A stretch of 64,000 nt of DNA from Streptomyces sp. BV286 (GCF_019090165.1 NZ_JAHRIB010000143.1:62001-126000); one strand, 5' to 3'; positions 36,290 to 45,363 are shown, counted from the first letter of the stretch. Numbers and translations: made by a program. Notes: generated by a model from the sequence alone, not told the origin.

Positions 36290-36709
36290 TCAGCTCTGTG
36301 GCCGGACCAGTCGTTCCTCGGGGATCACGGCCACACCGAGGATCTCGATCATCGCCTCGGGCTGCCACAGAGCGGTACAGCCGATGCCCGCCATCGCCGG
36401 GTAGACGGGTCCGGCGAGCTCACGCCACACCGCGCCGATCTCCTTGCCGTGGGCCTGGTAGTCGGGGATGTCGGTGAGGTACAGCGTCACGCTGACCAGG
36501 TCTTCGGGTGCGCCGCCCACCTCGCGGAGTGTCGTCAGGACGTTGCCGAACGCCTGGCGGAACTGCTCGACGATGCCGCCCGGCACGATCTTCATGTCGG
36601 CGTCGAGCGCGGTCTGCCCGCCGAGGTGGAGCGTGTTTCCCGCGAGCGTTCCGTGCGAGTAGCCGCGGGGTGCCGGCAGCGTGCCCGGGTTCACTGCGAT
36701 GGGCGTCAC
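36290..36709 (-). CDS. Rid (YjgF/YER057c) family protein without the catalytic arginine
   Basis: A 139-residue Rid-family protein (GYSHGTLAGNTLHLGGQTALDADM, VTLYLTDIPDY). Canonical RidA enzymes hydrolyse reactive enamines and imines and have an Arg in the sequence PARS near the C-terminus; here that position reads YPAMAGIGC, so the Arg is absent. It is therefore likely a Rid subfamily member with another role. GTG 36709 has GGAGG 5 nt upstream and is preferred to the longer reading from 36772. It is divergent from the anthranilate-type operon and shares its regulatory region, suggesting a job in that pathway. Confidence 0.85.
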   Translation of the reverse strand: MTPIAVNPGTLPAPRGYSHGTLAGNTLHLGGQTALDADMKIVPGGIVEQFRQAFGNVLTTLREVGGAPEDLVSVTLYLTDIPDYQAHGKEIGAVWRELAGPVYPAMAGIGCTALWQPEAMIEILGVAVIPEERLVRPQS

Positions 36710-37031
36710 GTGGCCTCCAGTCGGGTGGTCGCGGCCCGGCCCGACGAGTCGTCCGGTCCGTTGTATTGACAATAAATGACGGTCGTGAAAAAAACGAGAT
36801 ACACGTCAACTCCACAGTCGCAGACCAGCTCTCCCGACCGTCACGCCGCCACCCGCCGGGAACCGGCCCCGGGGGAGCCTCCGGGGCGCAGTCCCGCCGT
36901 GACGGGGCCGTCCCGCCGCGCCGGGCGCGACGCCGTCGGCAGAGCAGCGATCACCGGACGGGGGCGCCCTGCCCGACCGGGTGCGACCCGTCTCCTCCTG
37001 AGCCGCCACGACCGGAACGGAGCCCGCCCCC
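36710..37031. promoter_or_regulatory. Divergent regulatory region of the aminobenzoyl-CoA operon
   Basis: A 322-bp gap between the Rid gene and the cupin-led operon. It has an unusually AT-rich core (36761-36800: TTGTATTGACAATAAATGAC then an A-run). The operator-like palindrome at 36764-36774 overlaps a TTGACA hexamer. The rest, to 37031, is GC-rich with no credible gene. Confidence 0.55.
36764..36774. promoter_or_regulatory. TATTGACAATA operator-like palindrome
   Basis: TATTG and CAATA flank a central A, within the larger TTGT-ATTG-ACAA symmetry. Such sites are typical for GntR/MarR/TetR regulators, and it overlaps a possible -35 (TTGACA, 36766-36771). Confidence 0.55.
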
Positions 37032-37514
37032 ATGGAGCCCGACCTCAGCAAGTACCGACTGGAGGGCGACGCCTCGATGTACCGGCTGCCCAGCGGGATC
37101 GTCGCTCCCGTGGTGACGCGCGCCGGATCGGAGAGCGCGAACACCGCCGACTCCGGCGGGGCCGTTCGCGTTGCGGGCGTCAGCATCCAGCACACGCCCG
37201 CCACGAAACTGTGGTTCGGCAAGGTGAGCAACGAACCCGGCTACCGCTCGGTCACCCACCACCACGGCGAGGCCGAGACCGGGGGCTACGTCCTGTCCGG
37301 GCGGGCACGCATCTACTTCGGCGAGAAGTTCGAGGACTACGTCGACATGTCGGAGGGCGACTGGGTCTTCGTCCCGCCCTTCATGCCGCACATCGAGTGC
37401 AACCTCTCCCGGACCGCACCGCTGACGTGGATGACCACCCGCACACCGGAGAACATCGTCGTCAACCTGGCCGACGTCAGCGACGCCGACCTGCGCGACT
37501 GGCTCGACCGGTGA
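37032..37514 (+). CDS. Cupin-domain protein of the aminobenzoyl-CoA operon
   Basis: A 160-residue cupin. Motif 1 has a full metal set (THHHGEAETGGYVLSG: His, His, Glu) and motif 2 is GDWVFVPPFMPHIECN. Length and single barrel exclude a gentisate 1,2-dioxygenase, which is a bicupin of about 350 residues, so gentisate formation is not supported. It may act on a ring-oxidised intermediate or serve as an isomerase. The stop overlaps the thioesterase start (GTGA). Confidence 0.85.
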   Translation: MEPDLSKYRLEGDASMYRLPSGIVAPVVTRAGSESANTADSGGAVRVAGVSIQHTPATKLWFGKVSNEPGYRSVTHHHGEAETGGYVLSGRARIYFGEKFEDYVDMSEGDWVFVPPFMPHIECNLSRTAPLTWMTTRTPENIVVNLADVSDADLRDWLDR

Positions 37515-38437
37515 CGCATCAGCCCGGCCCGACGCCGACCGGAACGCCTGCGACCTCCGCGTTCTTCACCGACGCCGTCACGCTGGCCCCCGCCCCGCCG
37601 GAGCACTTCGACCTCGCCTTCACCGCCGTCACCCAGCCCTGCCCGTGGCCCAAGGCATACGGCGGCGACCTGGTCGCCCAGGCAGCCGCGGCGGCGATGC
37701 GATCGGTGACCGACGCCAAGACCCTGCACTCGATGCACAGTTACTTCCTGCGCCCCGCCGACATCGGCGCCCAGGTGCGCTACGAGGTGGAGGTGCTGCG
37801 CGACGGCCGCGGCTACAGCACCCGGCAGGTACGCGGCTACCAGAACGGCAAACCGCTCTACGTCTGTCTGGCCAACTTCGCCGCGGGGGAACCCGGCGGG
37901 TCCTTCCACGCAGAGTTCACCGACGTCGTACCCGACCCCGAGGAACTGCCCAGTTCCCGGGCGTATCTCGCGGAGCGCGCCGGCGGTTCGATGACCGAGG
38001 AGTCGAAGGCCTACTGGTCCGCCGGCCGCAGCTTCGACATGCGCCATGTGCCCGGCCCGGTCTACCTCACCGTCGAGGGCAAACAGCTCCCGCAGCAGGC
38101 GGTCTGGGTGAAGCCGTTCGACGCGCTCCGGCCCGTCGAAGGGCTCACCGACGCCCAGCGGGACCTGGCCGCGCTGGCGTACGTCTGTGACTACACGATC
38201 CTCGAACCCGTCCTGCGCGTACTCGACCTGGCCTGGGCCGATCCAGGACTCGTCACCGCCAGCCTCGACCACGCCATGTGGTTCCACCGCCCGGGACCGG
38301 TCGACGACTGGCTCCTCTACGTCCAGGAGGCGGTCGCCGCAGACGCGGGCCGCGGCCTGGGCACCGGCCGCTTCTTCACCCGCGACCACCGTCACCTGGC
38401 CACCGCCGTCCAGGAGGGAATGATCCGCCCCGCCTGA
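37511..38437 (+). CDS. Acyl-CoA thioesterase II (TesB-like)
   Basis: A 308-residue double-hotdog thioesterase. It has AYGGDLVAQAAAAAMRSV and SYFLRPADIGAQVRYEVEVLRDGRGYSTRQV in the first hotdog, and HAMWFHRPGPVDDWLLYVQEAVAADAGRG in the second, including the conserved Asp, Thr/Ser and Gln region of TesB. It would hydrolyse a CoA thioester in the pathway, either to rescue trapped CoA or to release the end product. Start GTG 37511 overlaps the cupin stop. Confidence 0.9.
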   Translation: MTHQPGPTPTGTPATSAFFTDAVTLAPAPPEHFDLAFTAVTQPCPWPKAYGGDLVAQAAAAAMRSVTDAKTLHSMHSYFLRPADIGAQVRYEVEVLRDGRGYSTRQVRGYQNGKPLYVCLANFAAGEPGGSFHAEFTDVVPDPEELPSSRAYLAERAGGSMTEESKAYWSAGRSFDMRHVPGPVYLTVEGKQLPQQAVWVKPFDALRPVEGLTDAQRDLAALAYVCDYTILEPVLRVLDLAWADPGLVTASLDHAMWFHRPGPVDDWLLYVQEAVAADAGRGLGTGRFFTRDHRHLATAVQEGMIRPA

Positions 38438-38480
38438 CTCCGCCGCCCGACACCGGCGGGCTCCCGGAAGGACTCCTCCG

Positions 38481-40151
38481 TTGACTCTTCCGCCATCCCT
38501 CTCGCCCTCGGCGTACCTGGACACCTTCGCCCGCGACCACCTGCCTCCCGCGCACCTGTGGCCGACGATCGAGTTCACCACGCCCGACCTGCACCACCCG
38601 GAGCGGCTCAACGCCGCCACCGAACTCATCGACCGGCCCGCGTCGGCGTTCGGCGCCCACCGTCCGGCGCTGCGCACGCCGGCCGGGGAGACCTGGACCT
38701 ACGGAGAGCTGAGGAAGCGGGCCAACCAGGTCGCCCAGGTACTGACCGAGGACCTCGGGCTGGTACCGGGACAGCGGGTCATGCTCCGCTCACCCAACAA
38801 CCCCTGGACCGTGGCGAGCTGGCTCGGTGTGCTGAAGGCCGGGGGAGTGCTGGTCACCCTCATGGCCGCGCTCCGTGCCCGCGAGATCGCGCCGGTCGCC
38901 GAGCGGACCGGGCCCGCCCTCGCACTGGTCGACCACCGGTGCGCCGAGGACGTCCACGCCGTCCGTGACACCGTGCTGCCCTCCCTCAGAGTCGTCGAGT
39001 TCGGCGGCACCGGCCCGGACGACCTCGTGGCCCGCGCCACGGCCAAGTCGGGCGAGTTCACCGCCGTGGACACCTCGGCCGACGACGTGGCGCTCCTCGC
39101 GCCGACGTCCGGCAGCACCGGCGCACCCAAGATCACCATGCACTTCCACCGGGACATCCTGTCCATCGACGACACCTTCGGCCGTCACGTGCTGCGCCTG
39201 CTCCCGGACGACCTGGTCGCCTGCAGCGCCCCCTTCGCCTTCACCTTCGGCCTCGGCATGCTCGTCGTCTTCCCGCTGCGGGCCGGCGCCTGCGCACTGC
39301 TGACCGAGGCGGCGACCCCGCTCGGGATGGCGGAACTCGTCGAGCGGCAGGGTGTCACCGTGCTCGCGACGGCACCCACGGCCTACAAGGCGATCCTGCG
39401 GGAGGGACGCGAACAGCAACTCGCCGGACTGCGGGCCGGTGTCTCGGCCGGCGAACACATACCCGTCGGCACCTGGGAACAGCTGCGGGACAGGACGGGG
39501 CTGCGCGTCATCGACGGCATCGGCGCCACCGAACTGCTGCACATCTTCCTCTCCGCGGCCGGCGACGACATCCGCCCCGGCGCCACCGGCAGGCCCGTGC
39601 CGGGCTTCCGTGCCACGGTCCTCGGCCCCGACGGCACGGAACTGGGCCCCGGCGAGCCGGGCAGGCTGGGCGTCATCGGCCCCGTCGGGTGCCGCTACCT
39701 CGACGACGAACGCCAGAAGGACTACGTCGTGGACGGCTGGAACGTCACCGGCGACATCTTCCACCGCGACGAGGACGGCTACTTCCACTACCACGCCCGC
39801 GGCGACAACATGATCGTCTCGTCCGGGTACAACATCGGCGGACCCGAGGTCGAGGCGGCCATCGACACCCACCCCGACGTCCTGGAGTGCGCCGTCGTCG
39901 GACGGGCCGACTCCGAACGCGGCGAGGTCGTCTGCGCGTTCGTCGTCCTGCGGGACGGCGCGAGCGGCGACGCCGCCAAGGCCAAGGAGATCCAGGACCA
40001 CGTCAAGCAGGTCATCGCGCCCTACAAGTACCCACGCGACGTGCGCTTTCGCGAGAGCCTGCCGCGCAACGCCAGCGGCAAACTGCAGCGTTTCGCACTC
40101 CGCGCCGCCGTCGAGGACGAGCAGGCCACCACGGCCGCCGTCGAGCACTGA
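38481..40151 (+). CDS. 2-Aminobenzoate/benzoate-CoA ligase
   Basis: A 556-residue AMP-forming ligase. It has the APTSGSTGAPKITMHFHRDI nucleotide motif, GIGATELLHIF (A5), GWNVTGDIFHRDEDGYFHYHARGDNM (A7-A8), and the C-terminal lysine in PRNASGKLQRF. The His-rich FHRD segment and overall layout match 2-aminobenzoate-CoA ligases of aerobic anthranilate degraders. With the downstream aminobenzoyl-CoA monooxygenase/reductase, the substrate is most likely anthranilate. Start TTG 38481 has GGAAGGA upstream. Confidence 0.9.
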   Translation: MTLPPSLSPSAYLDTFARDHLPPAHLWPTIEFTTPDLHHPERLNAATELIDRPASAFGAHRPALRTPAGETWTYGELRKRANQVAQVLTEDLGLVPGQRVMLRSPNNPWTVASWLGVLKAGGVLVTLMAALRAREIAPVAERTGPALALVDHRCAEDVHAVRDTVLPSLRVVEFGGTGPDDLVARATAKSGEFTAVDTSADDVALLAPTSGSTGAPKITMHFHRDILSIDDTFGRHVLRLLPDDLVACSAPFAFTFGLGMLVVFPLRAGACALLTEAATPLGMAELVERQGVTVLATAPTAYKAILREGREQQLAGLRAGVSAGEHIPVGTWEQLRDRTGLRVIDGIGATELLHIFLSAAGDDIRPGATGRPVPGFRATVLGPDGTELGPGEPGRLGVIGPVGCRYLDDERQKDYVVDGWNVTGDIFHRDEDGYFHYHARGDNMIVSSGYNIGGPEVEAAIDTHPDVLECAVVGRADSERGEVVCAFVVLRDGASGDAAKAKEIQDHVKQVIAPYKYPRDVRFRESLPRNASGKLQRFALRAAVEDEQATTAAVEH

Positions 40152-40163
40152 GAGGAACCCCGT

Positions 40164-42545
40164 GTGAAGATCGCGATCGTTGGCGGTGGCCCCGGCGGCC
40201 TCTACTTCGCTGCTCTCATGAAACAGCTCGACCCGGCCCACGAGATCACCGTGTGGGAGCGCAACGCCCCCGACGACACCTTCGGCTTCGGCGTGGTCTT
40301 CTCCGACGAGACACTCGGCGGCATCGAGAACGCGGACCGCGACTTCGCCGACGCCATGGCACGCCGCTTCGCCCGCTGGACCGACATCGACATCCACTAC
40401 CGCGGCCGCACCCACACCGTGGGCGGTCAGGGCTTCGCCGCGATGAGCCGCCGGGAACTGCTCCGGCTGCTGCAGCGCCGCTGCCGCGACCTCGGGGTGC
40501 TCGTCCACTTCTCCACGCCCGCCCCCGACACCGGGAACCTGCGCGCCGCGTACGACCTCGTGGTGGGGGCGGACGGAGTCAACTCGCAGGTGCGAGCCGC
40601 CCACGCGGACGTCTTCCGCCCCGTGCTGGACCAACGGCGCAACAAGTACATGTGGCTGGGCACCGACCGGGTCTTCGAGGCGTTCCAGTTCTTCGTGAAG
40701 CAGACGGAATGGGGGACCATGCAGGTGCATGGCTACCCCTACTCGGAGACGGGCTCCACCTTCATCGTCGAGATGCACGAGGACGTCTGGCACCGGGCGG
40801 GCTTCGACGCCACCGAGGGGACCGAATTCCCGCCGGGCGCCTCCGACGAGCAGGCCGTCGAGCGGGTCCGCGGGCTCTTCGCCGAGGAACTCGCGGGTCA
40901 CCGGGTGTTCGCCAACAACTCCAAGTGGCTCGGCTTCACCACCGTACGCAACGAGCGGTGGCACCACGGCAACCTCGTCCTCGTCGGTGACGCCGCGCAC
41001 ACCGCGCACTTCTCGATCGGGTCGGGCACCAAACTGGCGATGGAGGACTCCCTCGCCCTCGCGGCCTGTCTGCACGAACACCCGGACACCCAGGCCGCGT
41101 TGAGTGCGTACGAGGCCGAGAGGCGCCCCGTCGTCGAGTCCACGCAGCGGGCCGCGCAGGCCTCGCTCGAATGGTTCGAGAACATCGGCATGTACGCCCA
41201 CCAGGAGCCGACCCAGTTCTGCTTCAACCTGCTCACCCGGTCACGCCGCATCACGTACGACAACCTCCGCACCCGCGACCAGGAGTTCGCCGACCGGGTC
41301 GACGCGGCCTTCGCGGCCTCCCAGGGACTGCCCGGTGTCGCGCCGGCGATGTTCCAGCCCTTCCGGCTGGGGGAACTGCAGCTGAAGAACCGGGTGATCG
41401 TGTCCCCGATGGACATGTACTCCGCGGTCGACGGCGTACCCGGCGACTTCCACCTCGTCCACCTCGGCTCGAAGGCGATGGGCGGCGCCGGTCTCGTGAT
41501 GACGGAAATGGTCTGCGTCTCGCCCGAGGGCCGCATCACGCCCGGCTGCACCGGTCTGTGGACCGACGAGCAGCGCGACTCCTGGGCCAGGATCGTGTCC
41601 TTCGTCCACGACCGCAGCACCGCCCGGATCGGACTCCAGCTCGGCCATTCGGGCCGCAAGGGATCCACGCGCCTCATGTGGGAGGGCATGGACGACCCGC
41701 TGCCGGACGGGAACTGGAACACGGTCGGCCCGTCACCACTGCCGTACGGTCCCGGATCGGCGGTCCCCCGCGAGATGGACCGCGCCGACCTGGACGCGGT
41801 CGTCGCCGACTTCGTCGCCGCCGCGCGCCGAGGCGCAGAGGCGGGCTTCGACCTGCTCGAACTGCACTGCGGACACGGCTACTTGCTGTCGTCGTTCCTC
41901 TCACCGGTGACGAACCTCCGCACGGACGAGTACGGCGGCACGCTGCGCGACCGGCTCCGGTTCCCCCTGGAGGTCTTCGACGCCGTGCGGGCCGCCTGGC
42001 CCGCCGGGCGGCCGATGATCGTGCGGGTCTCAGCGACCGACTGGGTCCCGGACGGCAACACCGAGCACGACGCCGTGGAGATCGCCCGCGCCTTCATCGC
42101 CCACGGGGCGGACGCGATCGACGTCTCCTCCGGACAGGTCACCAAGGACGAGCGCCCCGCGTTCGGCCGTTCGTACCAGACGCCCTTCGCGGACCGGATC
42201 CGCCACGAGGTCGCCGCGGCCACCGGCGCGGCGGTCATCGCGGTCGGTGCCATCGCGTCGTACGACGACGTGAACTCGATCCTGCTGGCGGGCCGGGCCG
42301 ACCTGTGCGCCCTCGGCCGCACCCACCTCTACGACCCGCACTGGACCCTGCACGCGGCGGCCGAGCAGGAGTACCCCGACGCCGCCGCGCAGTGGCCGCT
42401 CCCGTACCGGGCCGGGGCCCGCAAGCCGCCGAGCGCACGCACCGACGCCGTCCGCCCCAGGCTCTCCCTGCTGCGGGCCGAGGAACCCGGCCAGGCCGTC
42501 CACCTGCGCTGGATCCCGCCCCGGGAACCGGTCACGGTTCCCTGA
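40164..42545 (+). CDS. Fused 2-aminobenzoyl-CoA monooxygenase/reductase
   Basis: A 793-residue flavoenzyme fusion. Residues 1 to about 385 are a class A FAD monooxygenase (IVGGGPGGLYFAALM; VLVGDAAHTAHFSIGSGTKLAMED) like salicylyl-CoA 5-hydroxylase. From about 395 there is an Old Yellow Enzyme-type FMN barrel (FQPFRLGELQLKNRVIVSPM, LQLGHSGRKGS, LHCGHGYLLSSFLSP). This arrangement defines the Azoarcus ACMR enzyme, which hydroxylates and then reduces 2-aminobenzoyl-CoA to a cyclohexenone CoA ester. A salicylyl-CoA hydroxylase role is the main alternative, but no gentisate dioxygenase is nearby. GTG 40164 follows GAGAGGAA. Confidence 0.92.
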   Translation: MKIAIVGGGPGGLYFAALMKQLDPAHEITVWERNAPDDTFGFGVVFSDETLGGIENADRDFADAMARRFARWTDIDIHYRGRTHTVGGQGFAAMSRRELLRLLQRRCRDLGVLVHFSTPAPDTGNLRAAYDLVVGADGVNSQVRAAHADVFRPVLDQRRNKYMWLGTDRVFEAFQFFVKQTEWGTMQVHGYPYSETGSTFIVEMHEDVWHRAGFDATEGTEFPPGASDEQAVERVRGLFAEELAGHRVFANNSKWLGFTTVRNERWHHGNLVLVGDAAHTAHFSIGSGTKLAMEDSLALAACLHEHPDTQAALSAYEAERRPVVESTQRAAQASLEWFENIGMYAHQEPTQFCFNLLTRSRRITYDNLRTRDQEFADRVDAAFAASQGLPGVAPAMFQPFRLGELQLKNRVIVSPMDMYSAVDGVPGDFHLVHLGSKAMGGAGLVMTEMVCVSPEGRITPGCTGLWTDEQRDSWARIVSFVHDRSTARIGLQLGHSGRKGSTRLMWEGMDDPLPDGNWNTVGPSPLPYGPGSAVPREMDRADLDAVVADFVAAARRGAEAGFDLLELHCGHGYLLSSFLSPVTNLRTDEYGGTLRDRLRFPLEVFDAVRAAWPAGRPMIVRVSATDWVPDGNTEHDAVEIARAFIAHGADAIDVSSGQVTKDERPAFGRSYQTPFADRIRHEVAAATGAAVIAVGAIASYDDVNSILLAGRADLCALGRTHLYDPHWTLHAAAEQEYPDAAAQWPLPYRAGARKPPSARTDAVRPRLSLLRAEEPGQAVHLRWIPPREPVTVP

Positions 42546-42605
42546 GCGAGCCCCGCCGGTGGCCGCCCGGCACCTCTGGCGCCGGAGTCCGGCCGGGCCC
42601 ACGCG

Positions 42606-43418
42606 TCAGGGTTTGCGAGCCACCGCACCGAACTGCGGGACCGTGGAGGCAGAGCCGTCGGCGGGGTGCCACCGGGTGCAGGACACGAGCCCCGGATCGA
42701 GGAGGTCCAGCCCGTCGAAGAACACGGCGATCTCCTCGCGGGTGCGGGCGGTGATGGGCGGGGTGGCGTTCTCGTTCCAGAACTTCATGGCCTCGATGTT
42801 GCCCTCGCCGCCGAGGTCCGCATCCGTGGTGGGGTGGGTGAGGACCAGGTAGCTGCCGGAGGGGACCACTGCCAGGATCTCGCGCACGATGTCCTGCGCC
42901 TGGCGGGTGTCGAGAACGAAGTTGAGAATGCCCAGCATCATCACAGCGACCGGCCGGCCGAGGTCCAGGGTCGCCGAGGCGCGCTCGACGATGGTGGCGG
43001 GGCGGTGGACGTCGGCGTCTATGTAGTCGGTGGCCCCTTCGGGTGTGCTGGTCAGCAGCGTCCGGGCGTGGGCCAGCACGATCGGGTCGTTGTCGACGTA
43101 CACGATGCGCGCGTCGGGTGCCGACCGCTGGGCGATCTCATGGGTGTTGTCCAGGGTCGGCAGGCCGGTGCCGATGTCGAGGAACTGCCGCACCCCGCGG
43201 TCCTCGACGAGGTACCGCACCGCACGGCCGAGGAAATCCCGGTCCGCGCGGGCCACATCGCGGATCACGGGGAACATCCCGGCGACCTGGTCGCCGACGG
43301 CCTGGTCGACCTCGTAGTTGTCCTTCCCGCCGATCCAGTAGTTCCAGACCCGGGCGTTGTGCGCCACCCCGGTGTTGAGCCTTGCTGAACCGCTGGACGG
43401 GGCCTGGCTCTCACTCAT
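42606..43418 (-). CDS. SAM-dependent methyltransferase, DUF574 family (second copy)
   Basis: A 270-residue paralog of the protein encoded at 19478-20293. It shares NARVWNYWIGGKDNYEVD, FLDIGTGLPT and VYVDNDPIVLAHA. ATG 43418 follows GGAGGGGAAG. It lies at the end of, and convergent with, the aminobenzoyl-CoA operon, with only 60 bp between, but family breadth gives no reason to assign it to that pathway. Confidence 0.92.
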   Translation of the reverse strand: MSESQAPSSGSARLNTGVAHNARVWNYWIGGKDNYEVDQAVGDQVAGMFPVIRDVARADRDFLGRAVRYLVEDRGVRQFLDIGTGLPTLDNTHEIAQRSAPDARIVYVDNDPIVLAHARTLLTSTPEGATDYIDADVHRPATIVERASATLDLGRPVAVMMLGILNFVLDTRQAQDIVREILAVVPSGSYLVLTHPTTDADLGGEGNIEAMKFWNENATPPITARTREEIAVFFDGLDLLDPGLVSCTRWHPADGSASTVPQFGAVARKP

Positions 43419-43657
43419 GTCTTCCCCTCCCGGACACGGTGTGCGCGTCCTGGGCGTCTGCCGCCGCCGGGGCGGCACCGAACCGTCGTCGCGGCCATTC
43501 TGCCGCCTGTTGATCACGACGTCCCGGGATCAGTCAGGCACGGTGCGCGCTCCGGGCCAGGGCCGGGAGCCGGCGGGAGTGCGCCGGTCCAGCAGAGTGG
43601 GGAACGCACCCGGCGGGGGAGAGGCCGGGTGCGTACGGGCGGAACGAGGTGGCGGGC

Positions 43658-43690
43658 GGGCAGCGCGCCGCGTCGAGAGGCGCGCTGCCC
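43658..43690. terminator. Hairpin terminator of the GAPDH gene
   Basis: GGGCAGCGCGCC and GGCGCGCTGCCC form a perfect 12-bp stem with a 9-nt loop, just past the GAPDH stop codon. Confidence 0.85.
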
Positions 43691-43700
43691 GGAGGAAGGA

Positions 43701-45146
43701 TCAGCCCGCCGGGGCCGGGTAGGTCGGGTACTCGACGCCCGACACGTGCTGGACGACGCGGATGACCTGGCAGGAGTAGCCGAACTCGTTGTCGTACCAC
43801 AGGTAGAGGATCGCGTTGTCGCCGTCGACCTTGGTGGCGCCGGCGTCGACGATCGAGGCGTGGCGTGAGCCCATGAAGTCGCTCGAGACCGCGTCCGGTG
43901 CGGTGGTGAAGTCGATCTGCCGCTTCAGCGGCGAGGTCAGCGACACGTTGCGCAGGTAGTCGAGGACCTCCTGGCGGGTCGTCTCACGCCCGAGCCGCAG
44001 GCTGAGGATCGCGATGGAGACGTCCGGGACGGGGACCCGGATCGAGCTGCCGGTGATCGGCGCCTTGAGGTCCGGCAGGGCCTTGGCGACAGCGGAGGCG
44101 GCGCCCGTCTCGGTGATGACCATGTTCAGTGGCGCCGAGCGGCCGCGCCGGTCGGCCTTGTGGTAGTTGTCCAGCAGGTTCTGGTCGTTGGTGAACGAGT
44201 GCACGGTCTCCACGTGGCCGCGCAGGACGCCGTACTCGTCGGCCATCGCCTTGAGCGGCGGGACGATGGCGTTCGTGGTGCAGGAGGCGCAGGACAGGAT
44301 CTGCTCGTCCGGCTTGATCGTGTCGTGGTTGACGCCGTGCACGATGTTGGGGACGTCGCCCTTGCCCGGCGCGGTCAGGACAACCTTGTCGATACCGGGA
44401 CGCAGGTGCCCGGACAGGCCCTCGCGGTCCCGCCACTTGCCCGTGTTGTCGATGAGGATGGCGTCCTTGATGCCGTGGGCCGTGTAGTCGACCTCCGACG
44501 GGTCGCCCGCGTAGATCACCTTGATCGCGTTGCCGTTGGCGATGATCGTGCTGTTCGCCTCGTCGACGGTGATCGTGCCCTGGAACTGGCCGTGGATGGA
44601 GTCGCGGCGCAGCAGCGAGGCGCGCTTGACGATGTCCTGCTCACCGCCCTGACGGACGACGATCGCGCGCAGGCGCAGGCCGTTCCCGGAGCCTGCCTTC
44701 TCGATGAGGAGGCGGGCGACCAGGCGGCCGATGCGGCCGAAGCCGTACAGGACGACGTCGCGCCCCTCGCGGCTCTCGATCTTGTTGGCACCCGTGGCGC
44801 CGGCGACGGCCTCGGCGGTGAAGTCCTGCACCGTGAGACCGCGGTCGTCGGTCCTGTGCGTGGCGGCGAGCATGCCGATGTCGATCTGGGAAGGGCCGAG
44901 ATCGAGCGTGGTGAGAGCCTGCAGGTACGGCAGTGTCTCCGTGACGGAGAGTTCCTCACCGGCGATCTGCCGGGCGAACCGGTGGGTCTTGAGGATGCTG
45001 ACCACCGACTTGTTCACCAAGGAGCGGCTGTGCAGCAGGACGGTCACGTCCTGCTCGCGGTGCAGCTTCCCGATGATCGGGATCATCGATTCCGCGATCT
45101 CCTCGCGGTGCTTCCAGTTGGTGAACGAGTCGTCATTGACAGTCAC
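43701..45146 (-). CDS. gap: Glyceraldehyde-3-phosphate dehydrogenase, long form
   Basis: A 481-residue enzyme. Residues 1 to about 125 are a helical extension absent from the usual 335-residue GAPDH. The NAD-binding start (VVLYGFGRIGRLVARLL), the catalytic cysteine motif SCASCTTNAI, TVHSFTNDQN and the terminal WYDNEFGYSCQV are intact. It interconverts glyceraldehyde 3-phosphate and 1,3-bisphosphoglycerate. Actinomycetes often carry such a long form beside a canonical one; a gluconeogenic or stress role has been suggested for some. GTG 45146 has only a weak ribosome binding site (AAAGATAAA). Confidence 0.95.
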   Translation of the reverse strand: MTVNDDSFTNWKHREEIAESMIPIIGKLHREQDVTVLLHSRSLVNKSVVSILKTHRFARQIAGEELSVTETLPYLQALTTLDLGPSQIDIGMLAATHRTDDRGLTVQDFTAEAVAGATGANKIESREGRDVVLYGFGRIGRLVARLLIEKAGSGNGLRLRAIVVRQGGEQDIVKRASLLRRDSIHGQFQGTITVDEANSTIIANGNAIKVIYAGDPSEVDYTAHGIKDAILIDNTGKWRDREGLSGHLRPGIDKVVLTAPGKGDVPNIVHGVNHDTIKPDEQILSCASCTTNAIVPPLKAMADEYGVLRGHVETVHSFTNDQNLLDNYHKADRRGRSAPLNMVITETGAASAVAKALPDLKAPITGSSIRVPVPDVSIAILSLRLGRETTRQEVLDYLRNVSLTSPLKRQIDFTTAPDAVSSDFMGSRHASIVDAGATKVDGDNAILYLWYDNEFGYSCQVIRVVQHVSGVEYPTYPAPAG

Positions 45147-45257
45147 AGGTTTATCTTTCGAGCTAGGCGGTGCTCATATGGTAATCCTTCGTCGATCTCG
45201 TCCATCACGCGGCCCCGCCGGGGCGCGACCACGCACCCGGGCCGCCCGCTGCGCATA

Positions 45258-45288
45258 CCTGTGGCCCGCCGGAAGGGCGGGCCACAGG
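45258..45288. terminator. Hairpin terminator
   Basis: CCTGTGGCCCGCC and GGCGGGCCACAGG form a perfect 13-bp stem with a 5-nt loop, downstream of the beta-helix protein gene. Confidence 0.9.
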
Positions 45289-45363
45289 GGATCTCTGACA
45301 TCGGCCTGCGATCGAACGGTCACGCGGCCGACCGGTTGGACGGCCATCGGGTCCGGCGGGTGG

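Noticed and set aside
40164..42545. Salicylate degradation via gentisate
   Set aside because: The OYE fusion fits 2-aminobenzoyl-CoA chemistry better and no bicupin gentisate dioxygenase is present. Kept only as an alternative.
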